From: Myxococcales bacterium
GTDB lineage: Bacteria; Myxococcota_A; UBA796; GCA-2862545
DNA length: 64,000 bases
NCBI GenBank assembly: GCA_019634415.1
Contig: JAHQVJ010000013.1
Span: forward strand, 1-64,000
Reading direction: 5' to 3'
Shown here: piece after piece, positions 48,943-57,872 of the stretch
How the letters are laid out: each line of letters begins with the position of its first letter
Position numbering within the stretch: the stretch's first letter is position 1
Notes under the pieces: generated by a model
The model's database searches: none
Told to the model about the DNA's origin: nothing
Seen by the model: the letters and a program-made list of their open reading frames with translations, nothing else
Made by a program: the position numbers and the translations under genes

Positions 48943-50583
48943 CTAGTAGAACAGGATGTCGGGATCGCGGAGCAGGGCAGAGAGCACGCCCGCCCAGGCA
49001 CGGTCGGTGCGACCCTCCAGGGCGTACAGGTCGCTCCACAGCTGCAGGTTGGCCTCCACCTCGGGGCCGTCCTCGGCCACGCGGTTGCCGAACATGCGCA
49101 GGTGCAGGCGCTGCACCATGGCCACCATCGAGGCGCGATCGGTGTCCGGGGTGGCGTCGAAGGACAGGCCCTGCAGCAGGTCGCCCTCGCCGGCCAGTGC
49201 CTGCTGAACGGCATAGTCCGATGCCGCCTCCGCCAGGCGCTCCTGGACCAACACCAGGGTGGTGTTCGGCGTGGTGCTGTTCTTCACGGAGTAGGTGCCG
49301 TCGGCGCCGCCCGCCAGCGTCAGGAAGCCCGCGTTGTCGGTGAGCAGCAGGTCCGAGCCTCCGAAGGTGCGCCAGTCGAAGCCCGTCAGATCCTCCACCT
49401 GTGAGCCGAGCAGCGCCGGGGTGGCCATCTTCAGCGGCATCTGGGTGCCCGGGAGCCCCGAGTCGGTGGCCGCCCGGTACTCGGGACTACGCACGACGGA
49501 GGCGAACAGCGGCTTCAGCGCGAGGCCGCCCTGCAGGAGCGCCTCGCGGTGCTCGGTGAGGCGCTGGAAGTCGAGCAGCTGCGCGTCACGGCGCAGCAGC
49601 AGCTCGGTGACGTGCTCCACCATGCACTCGGGGAAGCGGTTGTCGCCGGCGATCTGGCGGCCCAGATCGGCCAGCGAGCTGCCGGGGTCCCCGAAGTAGG
49701 CCGGGGCGGTGCCCAGGTAGTCGGTCCACTCCCGCTCCCGCGCGGGGTGGTAGGTGCTGGCCTCGCCGCTCGTGTCGCCGTACCACCAGAAGCCGAAGAA
49801 GTAGGCCGACATCGGATCGAGGCTCACGTGGCAGTTCACGCAGCCCGGATCGGTGCGAAGCGCGTCGCTGATGGCCTCCTCGTCGAGCAGGTTGATGTTG
49901 CGATCGAACTCGATGGGCCGCGTCAGGTAGTCGTGGCACAGGAAGATGCGGCTGGTGGTGTTCGCTCGCTTGCGGTTGGCGTTGCTGTCGGTGCTCTGGT
50001 AGCGCCACCACATGCCGTTGGTGGCCAGCACGCCCGCAGCCGGACGCGAGTCGGTGTAGTGCACGCGCCGCCAGCCCGTCTCGCCCGGCGGGTAGTCGGT
50101 GGGGTACATCCGCGCGAGGACGTCGTTGGCCATGGTCCAGTCGGCCGTCACGAGGTCCGTGATGGGCAGATCGTCGCGGGCCACCTCGGCCAGGATCTGC
50201 AGCGGCTCCTCGCCGATGCTCTCCACGATCTGGGGGAAGGTATAGCCCTGCAGATCGAAGCCCGCGAAGTTGATGAAGAAGGTCTCGGTGCGGGTGAGGT
50301 ACACCTCGGAGAAGAGGTCGGCGACGCGTGCGCCGAAGCGCTCGTCGGCCAGGTACTCGTCGATCAGGACATCGAGCTGGCTCGGATCGGCGTCGAGCCG
50401 ATCGAGCTCGGCGATGGTGGGCCGAACTCCGCGCAGATCGAGGGAGGCTCGGATGAGCTGGTCCTCTGCAGCGTGCTCCACCACCTCACCCAGGGTGGGG
50501 GTGGAGGGCTCGCTTCCGGGCTGCTCGGTGGAGCCGGTGCAGGCCGCGAGCAGCAGGAACATGGGTGTGATGCGGCCTACCAT
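48943..50583 (-). CDS. DUF1588/1592-like lipoprotein with CXXCH
   Basis: A 546-residue lipoprotein (MVGRITPMFLLLAAC, Cys15). It resembles planctomycete/myxobacterial DUF1588/1592-type proteins: LIRASLDLRGVRPTIAELDRL, DEYLADERFGARVADLF, FLCHDYLTRPIEFDRNINLL and a single haem-like motif in DPGCVNCHVSLDPMSAYFFGFW. Such genes pair with DUF1501 or DUF1552 genes and are thought to act at the cell surface, perhaps in redox or polysaccharide-related functions; this is not established. ATG at 50583 overlaps the previous gene by seven bases. Confidence 0.75.
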   Translation of the reverse strand: MVGRITPMFLLLAACTGSTEQPGSEPSTPTLGEVVEHAAEDQLIRASLDLRGVRPTIAELDRLDADPSQLDVLIDEYLADERFGARVADLFSEVYLTRTETFFINFAGFDLQGYTFPQIVESIGEEPLQILAEVARDDLPITDLVTADWTMANDVLARMYPTDYPPGETGWRRVHYTDSRPAAGVLATNGMWWRYQSTDSNANRKRANTTSRIFLCHDYLTRPIEFDRNINLLDEEAISDALRTDPGCVNCHVSLDPMSAYFFGFWWYGDTSGEASTYHPAREREWTDYLGTAPAYFGDPGSSLADLGRQIAGDNRFPECMVEHVTELLLRRDAQLLDFQRLTEHREALLQGGLALKPLFASVVRSPEYRAATDSGLPGTQMPLKMATPALLGSQVEDLTGFDWRTFGGSDLLLTDNAGFLTLAGGADGTYSVKNSTTPNTTLVLVQERLAEAASDYAVQQALAGEGDLLQGLSFDATPDTDRASMVAMVQRLHLRMFGNRVAEDGPEVEANLQLWSDLYALEGRTDRAWAGVLSALLRDPDILFY

Positions 50584-51542
50584 GGCGAGTCCTCCCACGT
50601 GGTCAGACCGGAGAAGTCCACGCAGGACTGCCCCATCTCCACACCCTGGAAGTAGACCGTGCCGCAGCCGTCGCAGTCGGCAGCGGGGACGGGCGGTGAC
50701 TTCTCGCTGACGGGCCCGTCGAAGCGCACGTCGTACCAGTGGCCGTCGGGGGAGCGAACGCCCACCGTGCCCGACAGCTCTTCCGGGCAGCTCGAGCCGA
50801 AGGTGGCGCTGAAGATCGTGTTGTTGTCGTAGGCGACGGCCCAGCCGTCGAGGCCGCCGAAGCCGCCGGTGACGCCCGTGGAGAAGCCGAAGTCGATGGC
50901 GTCGGTGATCTGGACCGTCAGATCGGGTGCGATGTCCGTCTCGAGCCAGGTTCCGGCGGCAGACGCGCCGTCCCAGGAGAAGGCGCCCTGCAGCTGGGTG
51001 GTGTAGATGTAGACGTCGATCTCGCCGAACTCGAGGAACTGCGTCTGTAAGCCCGCGGCGCCGCCGATCTCCAGCATGTTGCCCAGATCGTCCACCACGG
51101 TGGCGCCACCGAAGGCGTAGCTTAGCGAGAACAGAGCGCCGGACTCGGGATCCAGCTGATCTTCGATGGTGAATGCCGAGACGTAGCCGTCGAACTGCGC
51201 GCCCGACGGAGCCACGCAGCTGTCGAGCCAGTAGGTCCCGTCCTGGGTGTTGTAGAAGTACGGGCAGGTCGCGCTGCTCGCGGCCATCACCTCATCGTAG
51301 GCCGCCAGGACGGGAGCGGCGTTGATCGACAGCGTGGCATCGAGGGCGCTCTGGAGCGCCACGTTCACGTCGGCGAGCGCGGCCTCGGGCTGTGGTGGAG
51401 CCTCCTCCTCGTAGATGTAGACGCTGGGTGGCTCGGGCTCCACGACGTCGGGGTTCGTGGGCTCTGTGAGGGAGCTGGTGCTCTCCCCGGAGCAGCCCCA
51501 CGTCAGTGCGAGCACTGACATGCATCGCATGGTCTTCGTCAT
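50577..51542 (-). CDS. Lipoprotein of unknown function, first in DUF1501 operon
   Basis: A 321-residue lipoprotein, MTKTMRCMSVLALTWGC (Cys17), with an acidic Pro/Glu linker and a beta-rich body (FSLSYAFGGATVVDDLGNML, VYIYTTQLQGAFSWDG, GWAVAYDNNTIFSATFGSSC) and a Cys-rich end DCDGCGTVYFQGVEMGQSC. Not recognised. ATG at 51542 is preceded by GGGGGA. Coupled to the CXXCH lipoprotein gene by a seven-base overlap; the conserved grouping suggests it belongs to the same surface complex. Confidence 0.6.
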   Translation of the reverse strand: MTKTMRCMSVLALTWGCSGESTSSLTEPTNPDVVEPEPPSVYIYEEEAPPQPEAALADVNVALQSALDATLSINAAPVLAAYDEVMAASSATCPYFYNTQDGTYWLDSCVAPSGAQFDGYVSAFTIEDQLDPESGALFSLSYAFGGATVVDDLGNMLEIGGAAGLQTQFLEFGEIDVYIYTTQLQGAFSWDGASAAGTWLETDIAPDLTVQITDAIDFGFSTGVTGGFGGLDGWAVAYDNNTIFSATFGSSCPEELSGTVGVRSPDGHWYDVRFDGPVSEKSPPVPAADCDGCGTVYFQGVEMGQSCVDFSGLTTWEDSPW

Positions 51543-51728
51543 TGCATCCCCCAAGGTCTCGGTGATGTCGCTGGTCTCGGAAACGATCGTTGGCTCGCGG
51601 TATTGACCCGCGGGCCGCGGAACGCAGAAAGGGAAAGGCGCCCGACGCCCGATCGGGAACAGCCCGAGGTCGGGTGCCGATGTGCAATCGTAGGGCTCTC
51701 GAAGGCGTACAGGCGCCCTGGAGGTGGG

Positions 51729-51995
51729 ATGGGCACGCTCGTGGACGGACGCCGGAACAATCTGCCGGCGGTGCTGCTCGAGGTGCTACCTGGGCTGTTC
51801 TTCCAGATCTTCGGCATCGGGCACATCTCGCAGGGCCGAGTGATCATGGGGCTGTCCATCATGTTCGGCTACTGGATCCTGCTGGGGCTCAACATCCTGC
51901 TCACCCCCTTCCTCATCGGCTTGATCACCACACCGCTCACCTGGATCTTCTTCCTGATCGCCGCCCCGCTGAACGCGGCAGACTACAACGGCTGA
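51729..51995 (+). CDS. Small two-helix membrane protein (TM2-like)
   Basis: An 88-residue protein with two or three hydrophobic helices: LPAVLLEVLPGLFFQIFGIGHI, then GLSIMFGYWILLGLNILL and TTPLTWIFFLIAAPL. The GIGHISQGRVIMGLSIMFG turn resembles TM2-domain proteins (G.G.FY.G...G). ATG at 51729 is preceded by GGAGGT; an in-frame upstream extension from 51603 lacks a ribosome site and is not favoured. Function unknown. Confidence 0.6.
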   Translation: MGTLVDGRRNNLPAVLLEVLPGLFFQIFGIGHISQGRVIMGLSIMFGYWILLGLNILLTPFLIGLITTPLTWIFFLIAAPLNAADYNG

Positions 51996-52061
51996 TCGGA
52001 TCGGCGCGACCTCCCTCAAGAACGCCTGGCGCCTGACCGATGACGGCGCCGGGGGGCTGCG

Positions 52062-52478
52062 ATGTCGATGGTCGTTCGCGTTGTCGGGGTCTGTGTGGGA
52101 GCGGCCGGCGGACTCTGCGGCCTGGGATGTCTCGGGCAGGGGGATACAGCCTGGGTGTCGGCGATGTTGGTGGCTGCTCCGGCGCTGGGGAGTCTGCTCG
52201 GAGCCCATGGCAGCCAGCAGCTGTGCAGCGTGGCGGTGCCGCTGCTCCTGAGGCGTGCCACGGGTCTGTTCTGGGGGTGGGGAAGTCTGGGGGCTGCCCT
52301 GTCGCTGGGCCGCGCCTGGGTGGATCCGACCGGGTCTGCGGCGTCCTGCGTGACGGCCTGCGCCTTGCTGGGGCTGGCCTGCGCAGCGGCTGCCTGGTGC
52401 GCTGCCCTGATCGTCGACGAGCCGAGCTCCGAGCCTACCGGTGGGGCGGCCCTGCCAGGCCTCTGCCACATCGGGTGA
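52062..52478 (+). CDS. Small polytopic membrane protein
   Basis: A 138-residue Ala/Leu/Cys-rich protein with about four hydrophobic spans (VVRVVGVCVGAAGGLCGLGCL, VSAMLVAAPALGSLLGAHG, FWGWGSLGAALSLG, ACALLGLACAAAAWCAALIV). It has no homologue I recognise. Composition could also come from a chance frame in GC-rich DNA, but the regular helix pattern and position in a gap favour a gene. Confidence 0.45.
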   Translation: MSMVVRVVGVCVGAAGGLCGLGCLGQGDTAWVSAMLVAAPALGSLLGAHGSQQLCSVAVPLLLRRATGLFWGWGSLGAALSLGRAWVDPTGSAASCVTACALLGLACAAAAWCAALIVDEPSSEPTGGAALPGLCHIG

Positions 52479-52496
52479 CCGTCGCCAGGGGCGGGC

Positions 52497-53315
52497 TCAG
52501 CCGTCCGTCGGGCGAGCGGCCGTCAGCGCCTGGAGCATCTGCTGGCGGTGGTGCCCGGCCCGAGCCTCCATGCCGCCGAGCGCGCGGCACAGGTGCACCA
52601 GTCGCCGGCGGGCGCGCTCGATGTCGAGGCTCGATGCACCCGGCAGGGCGACGTGAAGGGGGCCGTCGATGGTCTCGATCCGCAGGCCGTCGCGGGTGGT
52701 GTGCACGTCCACCACGTCGCTGATGGCGACGGGGTCGCTGCGAAAGGGCCGGAGCCAGCGACGCTGGCGATCCACGGCCAGCGCCACGCGCCGCAATCCG
52801 ATGGCTCCGGCCAGGAGCACGAGGCCCATGGCGGGCACCACCAGGGTGGCGAACAGGGCCGCCGCCAGCGTGGGGCCGTGCACACCGAGCAGTCCGGGAG
52901 CGAGCACTTCGCACAGGAACAGAGCCGCGGGGAGGTTGGCGACGGCGCCCACCGCGCCCAGCAGCAGGGCCCACGCGAGCTGCTTGGGCCGCACCGCCGA
53001 CCACACCAACGTCCACCCGTTGGAGGCCTCCACGAACGTGGTCTCGGTGACCTGAACGGGGATGCCGCGCATCCAGATCACGGCCGCAGCGGCCGCCGCC
53101 AGACCCGTGCCGACGTATCCGATGGCGATGCTCTTGAGGATCCAGGCCACGGGCCAACAGATGGCGGCTCCGGTGGCCACGAGCGTCCATCCCTGCGCGG
53201 TTGCAGTCCCCGATGGGGTGGCGGAGAGGGAGCTGTGGTCGTCGTAGATGCGAAGAGCCATCTGCCATCCGAGCCTCCACAGTACCCGGTCGGGGCGGGT
53301 GGGTCGATTTCTCAT
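52497..53315 (-). CDS. Hypothetical membrane protein
   Basis: A 272-residue protein with two pairs of hydrophobic helices: about 38-75 (GWTLVATGAAICWPVAWILK, GYVGTGLAAAAAAVIW) and about 108-180 (LAWALLLGAVGAVANLPAALFL, LFATLVVPAMGLVLLAGAIGL), and a soluble C-terminal region with VAISDVVDVHTTRDGLRIETIDGPLHVALP resembling a membrane-associated PH-like fold. The start at 53315 is uncertain; ATG at 53261 (MALRIYDDHSS) is an alternative. Divergent from the GlcG/HbpS-like gene by about 50 bases. Confidence 0.6.
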   Translation of the reverse strand: MRNRPTRPDRVLWRLGWQMALRIYDDHSSLSATPSGTATAQGWTLVATGAAICWPVAWILKSIAIGYVGTGLAAAAAAVIWMRGIPVQVTETTFVEASNGWTLVWSAVRPKQLAWALLLGAVGAVANLPAALFLCEVLAPGLLGVHGPTLAAALFATLVVPAMGLVLLAGAIGLRRVALAVDRQRRWLRPFRSDPVAISDVVDVHTTRDGLRIETIDGPLHVALPGASSLDIERARRRLVHLCRALGGMEARAGHHRQQMLQALTAARPTDG

Positions 53316-53365
53316 CACCGTTCCCACGTGCAGGCCGATGACCTCAGCACCAGCCTGGAGACCGT

Positions 53366-53800
53366 ATGCAGAGGGCATTCGAACGTCGGACGATCACCAG
53401 TGAGCTCGCGCGGGCCATGGTCGACGCGGCGGAGGACAAGGCGCGTGACCTCGGCCTGGCCATCGCCACCGTCGTGGTGGACGACAGCGGGGTGCTGAAG
53501 ACGTACTCGCGCATGGACGGGGCACCGCTGATCGCCGAGGGAGCGTCCTTCAAGAAGGCGCGTACCGCGGTCGGTTTCGGCATGGCCACGGGGCAGCCCT
53601 GGCACGACTTCATCAAGGAAGACCCGATCCTCATGCACGGAGCGCCCCAGCTCGACGACTTCATCCTGTTGGGCGGGGGCCAGCCGATCCTGTACGAAGG
53701 CACGATGATCGGCGCCATCGGTGTGAGCGGCGGGCACTACCACCAAGACGAAGCCTGTGCCTGCGCCGCTACGGCGCTGGTCGAGGCCGTCCCGGCCTGA
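53366..53800 (+). CDS. GlcG/HbpS-like haem- or cobalamin-degradation family protein
   Basis: A 144-residue protein of the GlcG/HbpS family (PF03928): ITSELARAMVDAAEDKARDLGLAIATVVVDDSG, LKTYSRMDGAPLIAEGASFKKARTAVGFG, the LGGGQPILYEGTMIGAIGVSGG block and DEACACAATALVEA. Members bind haem or corrinoids or are co-encoded with glycolate/propanediol enzymes; the ligand is unknown here. ATG with GGAGA upstream. Directly precedes a histidine kinase gene with a nine-base gap. Confidence 0.85.
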   Translation: MQRAFERRTITSELARAMVDAAEDKARDLGLAIATVVVDDSGVLKTYSRMDGAPLIAEGASFKKARTAVGFGMATGQPWHDFIKEDPILMHGAPQLDDFILLGGGQPILYEGTMIGAIGVSGGHYHQDEACACAATALVEAVPA

Positions 53801-53809
53801 CGGGTCAGT

Positions 53810-55141
53810 GTGGCCAGCGCCTCTGATGCACCAGATCCGACGACGCGCCAGGAGCCTGCCTCGGCGGCGCTCCTAGAGCTCGTGGATCGCCTGTCGGTCA
53901 TCGCGTCGGGGTTCGCGGACGTGCGGGATCTGCCTTCCTTGGCGGGGAAGGTCAACGAGGCGCTGCAGGACATGGTCGCTCCCCAAGCCCTCACCGGGCT
54001 GTACCTGTGGGATGCCGATCGCCTGAGGCTGTTCGCTGCGCGCGGCTTCACCGACGACGAGCGTCTGGAGGCGGAGCGTACCGCCTGGGATCGGCACCCA
54101 GGAGCTGTCTTTCGCAGCCAGCAGATGCTGCACGTGCGCGACACGCGGACCGACGAGGAGCGACGGTCGCAGTCGAGCCGTCGCTCCTTCGAGGTGCGCT
54201 CCCGCCTGTACCTACCGGTGACCTTCCAGGGGACCTCGGTGGGGGTGTTCGGTGTCGCGTCCCTGGTGCCCGATGCCTTCGACGCCCGGACCGTGGCGCT
54301 GCTGCGGTTCATGTGCCAGCTCACGGGGGTGCTGTACGGTCAGGTCATGGACCGGCTGGCTCGGGAGCGGGCGCTGGCGCAGCTGCGCGAGCTCAACCTG
54401 CAGCTCGCCGAGGCCCACGACGCAGCACTGGTCGCCACTCGGGCCAAGAGCCGCTTCCTGGCGAACATGAGCCACGAGCTCCGCACGCCGTTGAATGCGA
54501 TCATCGGCTACGGCGAGCTGGTGCTCGACGAGCTCGACGGGCCCGCGGCAGGCGCACGCGCCGACCTGAGCCGCATCCTGACCTCGGCTCGAGACTTGTT
54601 GCGCCTCATCAACGACGTGCTGGATCTCGCCAAGGTGGAGGCGGGCCGCTTGACGCTGCGCGTCGAGGCCGTGGTGGTGGAGGACCTGATCGAGGAGATG
54701 AGTCGCACGCTGCACCCCGAGGTGGAGGCCAACGGCAACGAGCTGGTGTGGTCCTCGTCGCTGCCTCCGGATGCACGGGTGTGGACGGATGGATCGGCGC
54801 TGAAGCGGGTGCTGCTCAACCTGGTGGGCAACGCCAACAAGTTCACCAGCGAGGGATGGATCGACGTGACCTTGTGGCAGGAAGGCACCGGCAGCCGGCG
54901 CACGGTGCACGTCACCGTCTGCGACACGGGCGTCGGGATGACGGACGGCGAGCTGGCTCGTGTGTTTCGGGCGTTCACCCAGGCGGACTCCTCCATGTCT
55001 CGCAAGTACGGAGGCACAGGCCTGGGACTCACCATCACGCGGGAGCTGCTCGGTCTGATGGGGGGAGGAGTGTCGGCCACGAGTGAGATCGCCGTGGGTT
55101 CCTGCTTCCACGCCTGGTTCTGCGCGGACCGCCGCGGCTAG
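53810..55141 (+). CDS. GAF-domain sensor histidine kinase
   Basis: A 443-residue soluble kinase. A GAF domain at about 35-180 (LTGLYLWDADRLRLFAARGFT, LYLPVTFQGTSVGVFGVASL), a coiled coil near 180-210, then HisKA with phospho-acceptor His222 in FLANMSHELRTPLNAIIGYGEL and HATPase_c with N box LVGNANKF, G1 VCDTGVGM and G2 GTGLGLTI. No receiver or membrane segment, so a cytosolic sensor of small molecules. GTG start at 53810. Ends four bases into the convergent methyltransferase gene. Likely output is through a response regulator encoded elsewhere. Confidence 0.9.
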   Translation: MASASDAPDPTTRQEPASAALLELVDRLSVIASGFADVRDLPSLAGKVNEALQDMVAPQALTGLYLWDADRLRLFAARGFTDDERLEAERTAWDRHPGAVFRSQQMLHVRDTRTDEERRSQSSRRSFEVRSRLYLPVTFQGTSVGVFGVASLVPDAFDARTVALLRFMCQLTGVLYGQVMDRLARERALAQLRELNLQLAEAHDAALVATRAKSRFLANMSHELRTPLNAIIGYGELVLDELDGPAAGARADLSRILTSARDLLRLINDVLDLAKVEAGRLTLRVEAVVVEDLIEEMSRTLHPEVEANGNELVWSSSLPPDARVWTDGSALKRVLLNLVGNANKFTSEGWIDVTLWQEGTGSRRTVHVTVCDTGVGMTDGELARVFRAFTQADSSMSRKYGGTGLGLTITRELLGLMGGGVSATSEIAVGSCFHAWFCADRRG

Positions 55142-55938
55142 CCGAGCGGGTGCACCCGTCCGATCCGGTGGTAGAGCGGCAAGCGGACCTGTCGCCGATG
55201 CTCCGGATCTCCCCACGCGCTCGCGAGATCCTCTCGAATGGCGCTGGTGGCGGGTCGCCCGTGATGCTTCTCGTAGGCGGCGGCGGCGGACCAGGTGTCG
55301 AGCATGCCCAGGAACTGCTCCATGGTCCAGTGGGCCTCGGCGGCATGTGGCGGGATGTCGAGGGGTGCGAAGGGGAAGTCGAGCGCTCCGTACCGGGTCT
55401 GGACGCGGGTGAACTGGGGTGCCCAGAACGACGCCAGAACCTCGCTGGCATAGCGCTCCACGATGGGGTCGACGGCGGCCGAGACCTCGACCACGGTGCC
55501 GTAGCTCCAAGCGGCCAGGACCGCTCCGGGGGCAGCCACCCGGCGCACCTGCGCGTAGAAGGCATCCAGGTCCAGCCAGTGTAGCGCCGCGGCCACCGCG
55601 ATCAGATCGACGGATGCGTCCTCGAGGGTCGTCGACTCTGCGGTCTCCTGGCGGTACTCCACCTTGGGGTGGGGGGTCGCGTGGCGCAGCTGAGATGCGC
55701 TGGCGTCGGTGGCGACGACCTGCTCGAACCACCGCGACAGGGCCACGGCGGCTTGCCCGCTGCCCGTTGCGCAGTCCCAGCACCGGGATCTTCGCGGCAC
55801 GAGGGCGGCGATGGCCTCGTACAGAGCGTCCGGGTAGGTCGGACGGAACTGCGCGTAGGCAGAGGCGTTGCGGGAGAAGTGGTCGGGAAAGTCGTCGGTG
55901 ATGGCAGAGCCCTCACGCGTCCGCGGTGTCTGGTGCAT
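55138..55938 (-). CDS. SAM-dependent methyltransferase
   Basis: A 266-residue class I methyltransferase (Methyltransf_11/TAM-type). Motif I is CWDCATGSGQAAVALS with the acidic residue at the end of the next strand in VVATDAS, motif post-I and II follow in YRQETAESTTLEDASVDLIAVAAALHWLD, typical of this family's ALHWLD signature. The ATG at 55938 makes 26 bases of overlap with the upstream hybrid kinase gene; later in-frame starts would delete the leading FSRNASAYAQFRPTYP region that is conserved in the family. Substrate unknown. Confidence 0.85.
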   Translation of the reverse strand: MHQTPRTREGSAITDDFPDHFSRNASAYAQFRPTYPDALYEAIAALVPRRSRCWDCATGSGQAAVALSRWFEQVVATDASASQLRHATPHPKVEYRQETAESTTLEDASVDLIAVAAALHWLDLDAFYAQVRRVAAPGAVLAAWSYGTVVEVSAAVDPIVERYASEVLASFWAPQFTRVQTRYGALDFPFAPLDIPPHAAEAHWTMEQFLGMLDTWSAAAAYEKHHGRPATSAIREDLASAWGDPEHRRQVRLPLYHRIGRVHPLG

Positions 55939-57739
55939 CCAAGAGCTGGCGCACGCGTAGTAGCAGCTCGGCGTTGGAGAAGGGCTTCTTGAGGAAGGGA
56001 TGCGGTCGCACCAACGGATCCTGGTCCGGATCCACCGCGCCGGAGATGAGCAGACAGCGGGCGCCGGGGTGATGGCGGAGCACCTCGCCGACCACGTCGG
56101 TGCCACGATCGGGGCCCAGCATCACGTCGCTGATCACCAAGTCCAGGCGGTCGCGGACCCGACAGACCTCTGTTGCGTCCGCGAGCCCGCGGGCCACCAC
56201 CACGTCGTAGCCGGCGCGCTGAAGTGCTGCGGACAGGATGCGGCGCAGCATCTCCTCGTCCTCCACCAGCAGCACGGTCTCCGAGCCGGACGGCGGGCCC
56301 TCCTCGGTGACCGGACGGCCAGCCACTGGCTCCGCCGGTCCCACGATCGTGGGTAGGTCGACGTCGAACGTGGTTCCTTGGCCCGCGACGGAGCGCACTC
56401 CCACCCACCCACCCATCTCCGCCACCACGGCCTGCACCGTGGCGAGGGCCAGCCCCGTCGCAGCGCTTCCGGTGGACGAGACGAACGGCTCGATAGAGTG
56501 CGCACGGGCAGTGCTGATCCGGTCCCATGCGTCGGGTGGGAGGCCCGGGCCTTCGTCGTGCACGGAGATCCGCACCACGGAGCGGCCGTCCTCTCCGGTG
56601 ATGGCCTTGGTCTCGAAGCTCACGGTGCCACCGCGGGGCATGGCCTCTCGTGCGTTCACGGCGAGGTTGGCGAGGACCTGCTTGAGCTGCCCGGGGTCGA
56701 TGTGGACCGCCTCGAGCTGGGGAGCGAGCTCCAGTCGCACGGTCAGGCCCGACAGCAGGCGGCGCAGCAGCCGCAGCTGCGACTCCATGACCTGGTTGAC
56801 GTCGACGTTGCGCGGCCTCAGGTGGTCGCGCTGGCTGAAGGCCAGCAGCTGCATGGCGAGCACCGAGCCTCGATCCACGGCACGTCCGAGCTCGTCGAGC
56901 AGGCGATGCCCGTCGGTGCCTTCCTCGGTGAGCTCGTCGCGAACCAGGTCGGCGTAGCCGGAGATGCTCATCAGCAAGTTGTTCAGGTCGTGGGCGACGC
57001 CGCCGGCCAGGCGAGACATGGCACCGACCTGACGGGCGGGCGTTGCGTGGTCGCCCGATGGCCCTGCGGTGGGCTCGGCCGTGGACAGCAAGGCGCGTGG
57101 CTGTGCCCGAGCGCCGATGGACAGGGCCCGCCTCGGCGGGGACTCGGTGCCCGGTACGCTGCCCGTCACCAGGGCCCGCACGGCGCGTTGTGTGCGTGCG
57201 GCGAGGGTCATCGACGTGGGCACGTGGATGTCGAAGTAGCCGTGGTGGGGACCGATGGTGGACTCCACGTGGGCACGGGGCAGGCCGATGACGCGAGGCA
57301 GATCGACGAACAGCGCGTGGGCGCCCCGAAAGAACGACTCGCTGCCCACGCGGTAGCGCGGGAGCGCCAGCACGATCCGGACCCGTCGTGCGTCCGAGGT
57401 GCACCACCTCACGTCGTGGATGGGCATGGCCCGTGGACCCAGGCGGCAGGCCGCGATCCGGAACAGCCGGTGGGGCGACAGCGCGAGGCGCATCACCGGG
57501 CTCATCGTGCGCCGCTCCACCCAGTCGTCGGCCAGCAGTGACCAGATGTCGCGGCGCCCCATCCGGGTCTCCATGCGCTCCAGCACCTCCGCCACGGTCT
57601 CCCAGTCGAGCCAGTTGTGGGGTCGCTCCAACGTGGCGAGGTCCACGGACAGCCCGTCGACCAGGCGATCGACGGGGGCACCCAGCTGCTTGAGGCAGTG
57701 GACGTAGGGAGCAACGATGGTGGTGGAGCAATCCCGCAA
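55913..57739 (-). CDS. Hybrid histidine kinase with AraC-ligand-domain-like sensor
   Basis: A 608-residue cytosolic hybrid kinase. Residues 1-175 resemble the arabinose-binding-like N-terminal domain of some AraC regulators (LKQLGAPVDRLVDGLSVD, then LALSPHRLFRIAACRLGPRAM). The kinase core has His250 in AGGVAHDLNNLLMSISGYADL, an N box LAVNAREAMPRGG and G1 HDEGPGL, but the G2 box is degenerate (GSAATGLALA). The receiver (488-608) starts VLLVEDEEMLRR and has phospho-acceptor Asp538 in LVISDVMLG with Lys near 586. The TTG start at 57739 is the first start in frame; no better ATG/GTG was found upstream. Confidence 0.8.
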   Translation of the reverse strand: MRDCSTTIVAPYVHCLKQLGAPVDRLVDGLSVDLATLERPHNWLDWETVAEVLERMETRMGRRDIWSLLADDWVERRTMSPVMRLALSPHRLFRIAACRLGPRAMPIHDVRWCTSDARRVRIVLALPRYRVGSESFFRGAHALFVDLPRVIGLPRAHVESTIGPHHGYFDIHVPTSMTLAARTQRAVRALVTGSVPGTESPPRRALSIGARAQPRALLSTAEPTAGPSGDHATPARQVGAMSRLAGGVAHDLNNLLMSISGYADLVRDELTEEGTDGHRLLDELGRAVDRGSVLAMQLLAFSQRDHLRPRNVDVNQVMESQLRLLRRLLSGLTVRLELAPQLEAVHIDPGQLKQVLANLAVNAREAMPRGGTVSFETKAITGEDGRSVVRISVHDEGPGLPPDAWDRISTARAHSIEPFVSSTGSAATGLALATVQAVVAEMGGWVGVRSVAGQGTTFDVDLPTIVGPAEPVAGRPVTEEGPPSGSETVLLVEDEEMLRRILSAALQRAGYDVVVARGLADATEVCRVRDRLDLVISDVMLGPDRGTDVVGEVLRHHPGARCLLISGAVDPDQDPLVRPHPFLKKPFSNAELLLRVRQLLDAPDTADA

Positions 57740-57872
57740 CGTCAGGAACCAAGCGTAGGGGTCCCCGTTGCGCCGACAACAGGTGGCGCAGCGCCTCGCG
57801 AGCGCTCGGGGAGGCCGATGAGGTTCGCCTTCGGGCGAACAGGATGCCGATCAACCGGTCCGGCACATTGTA

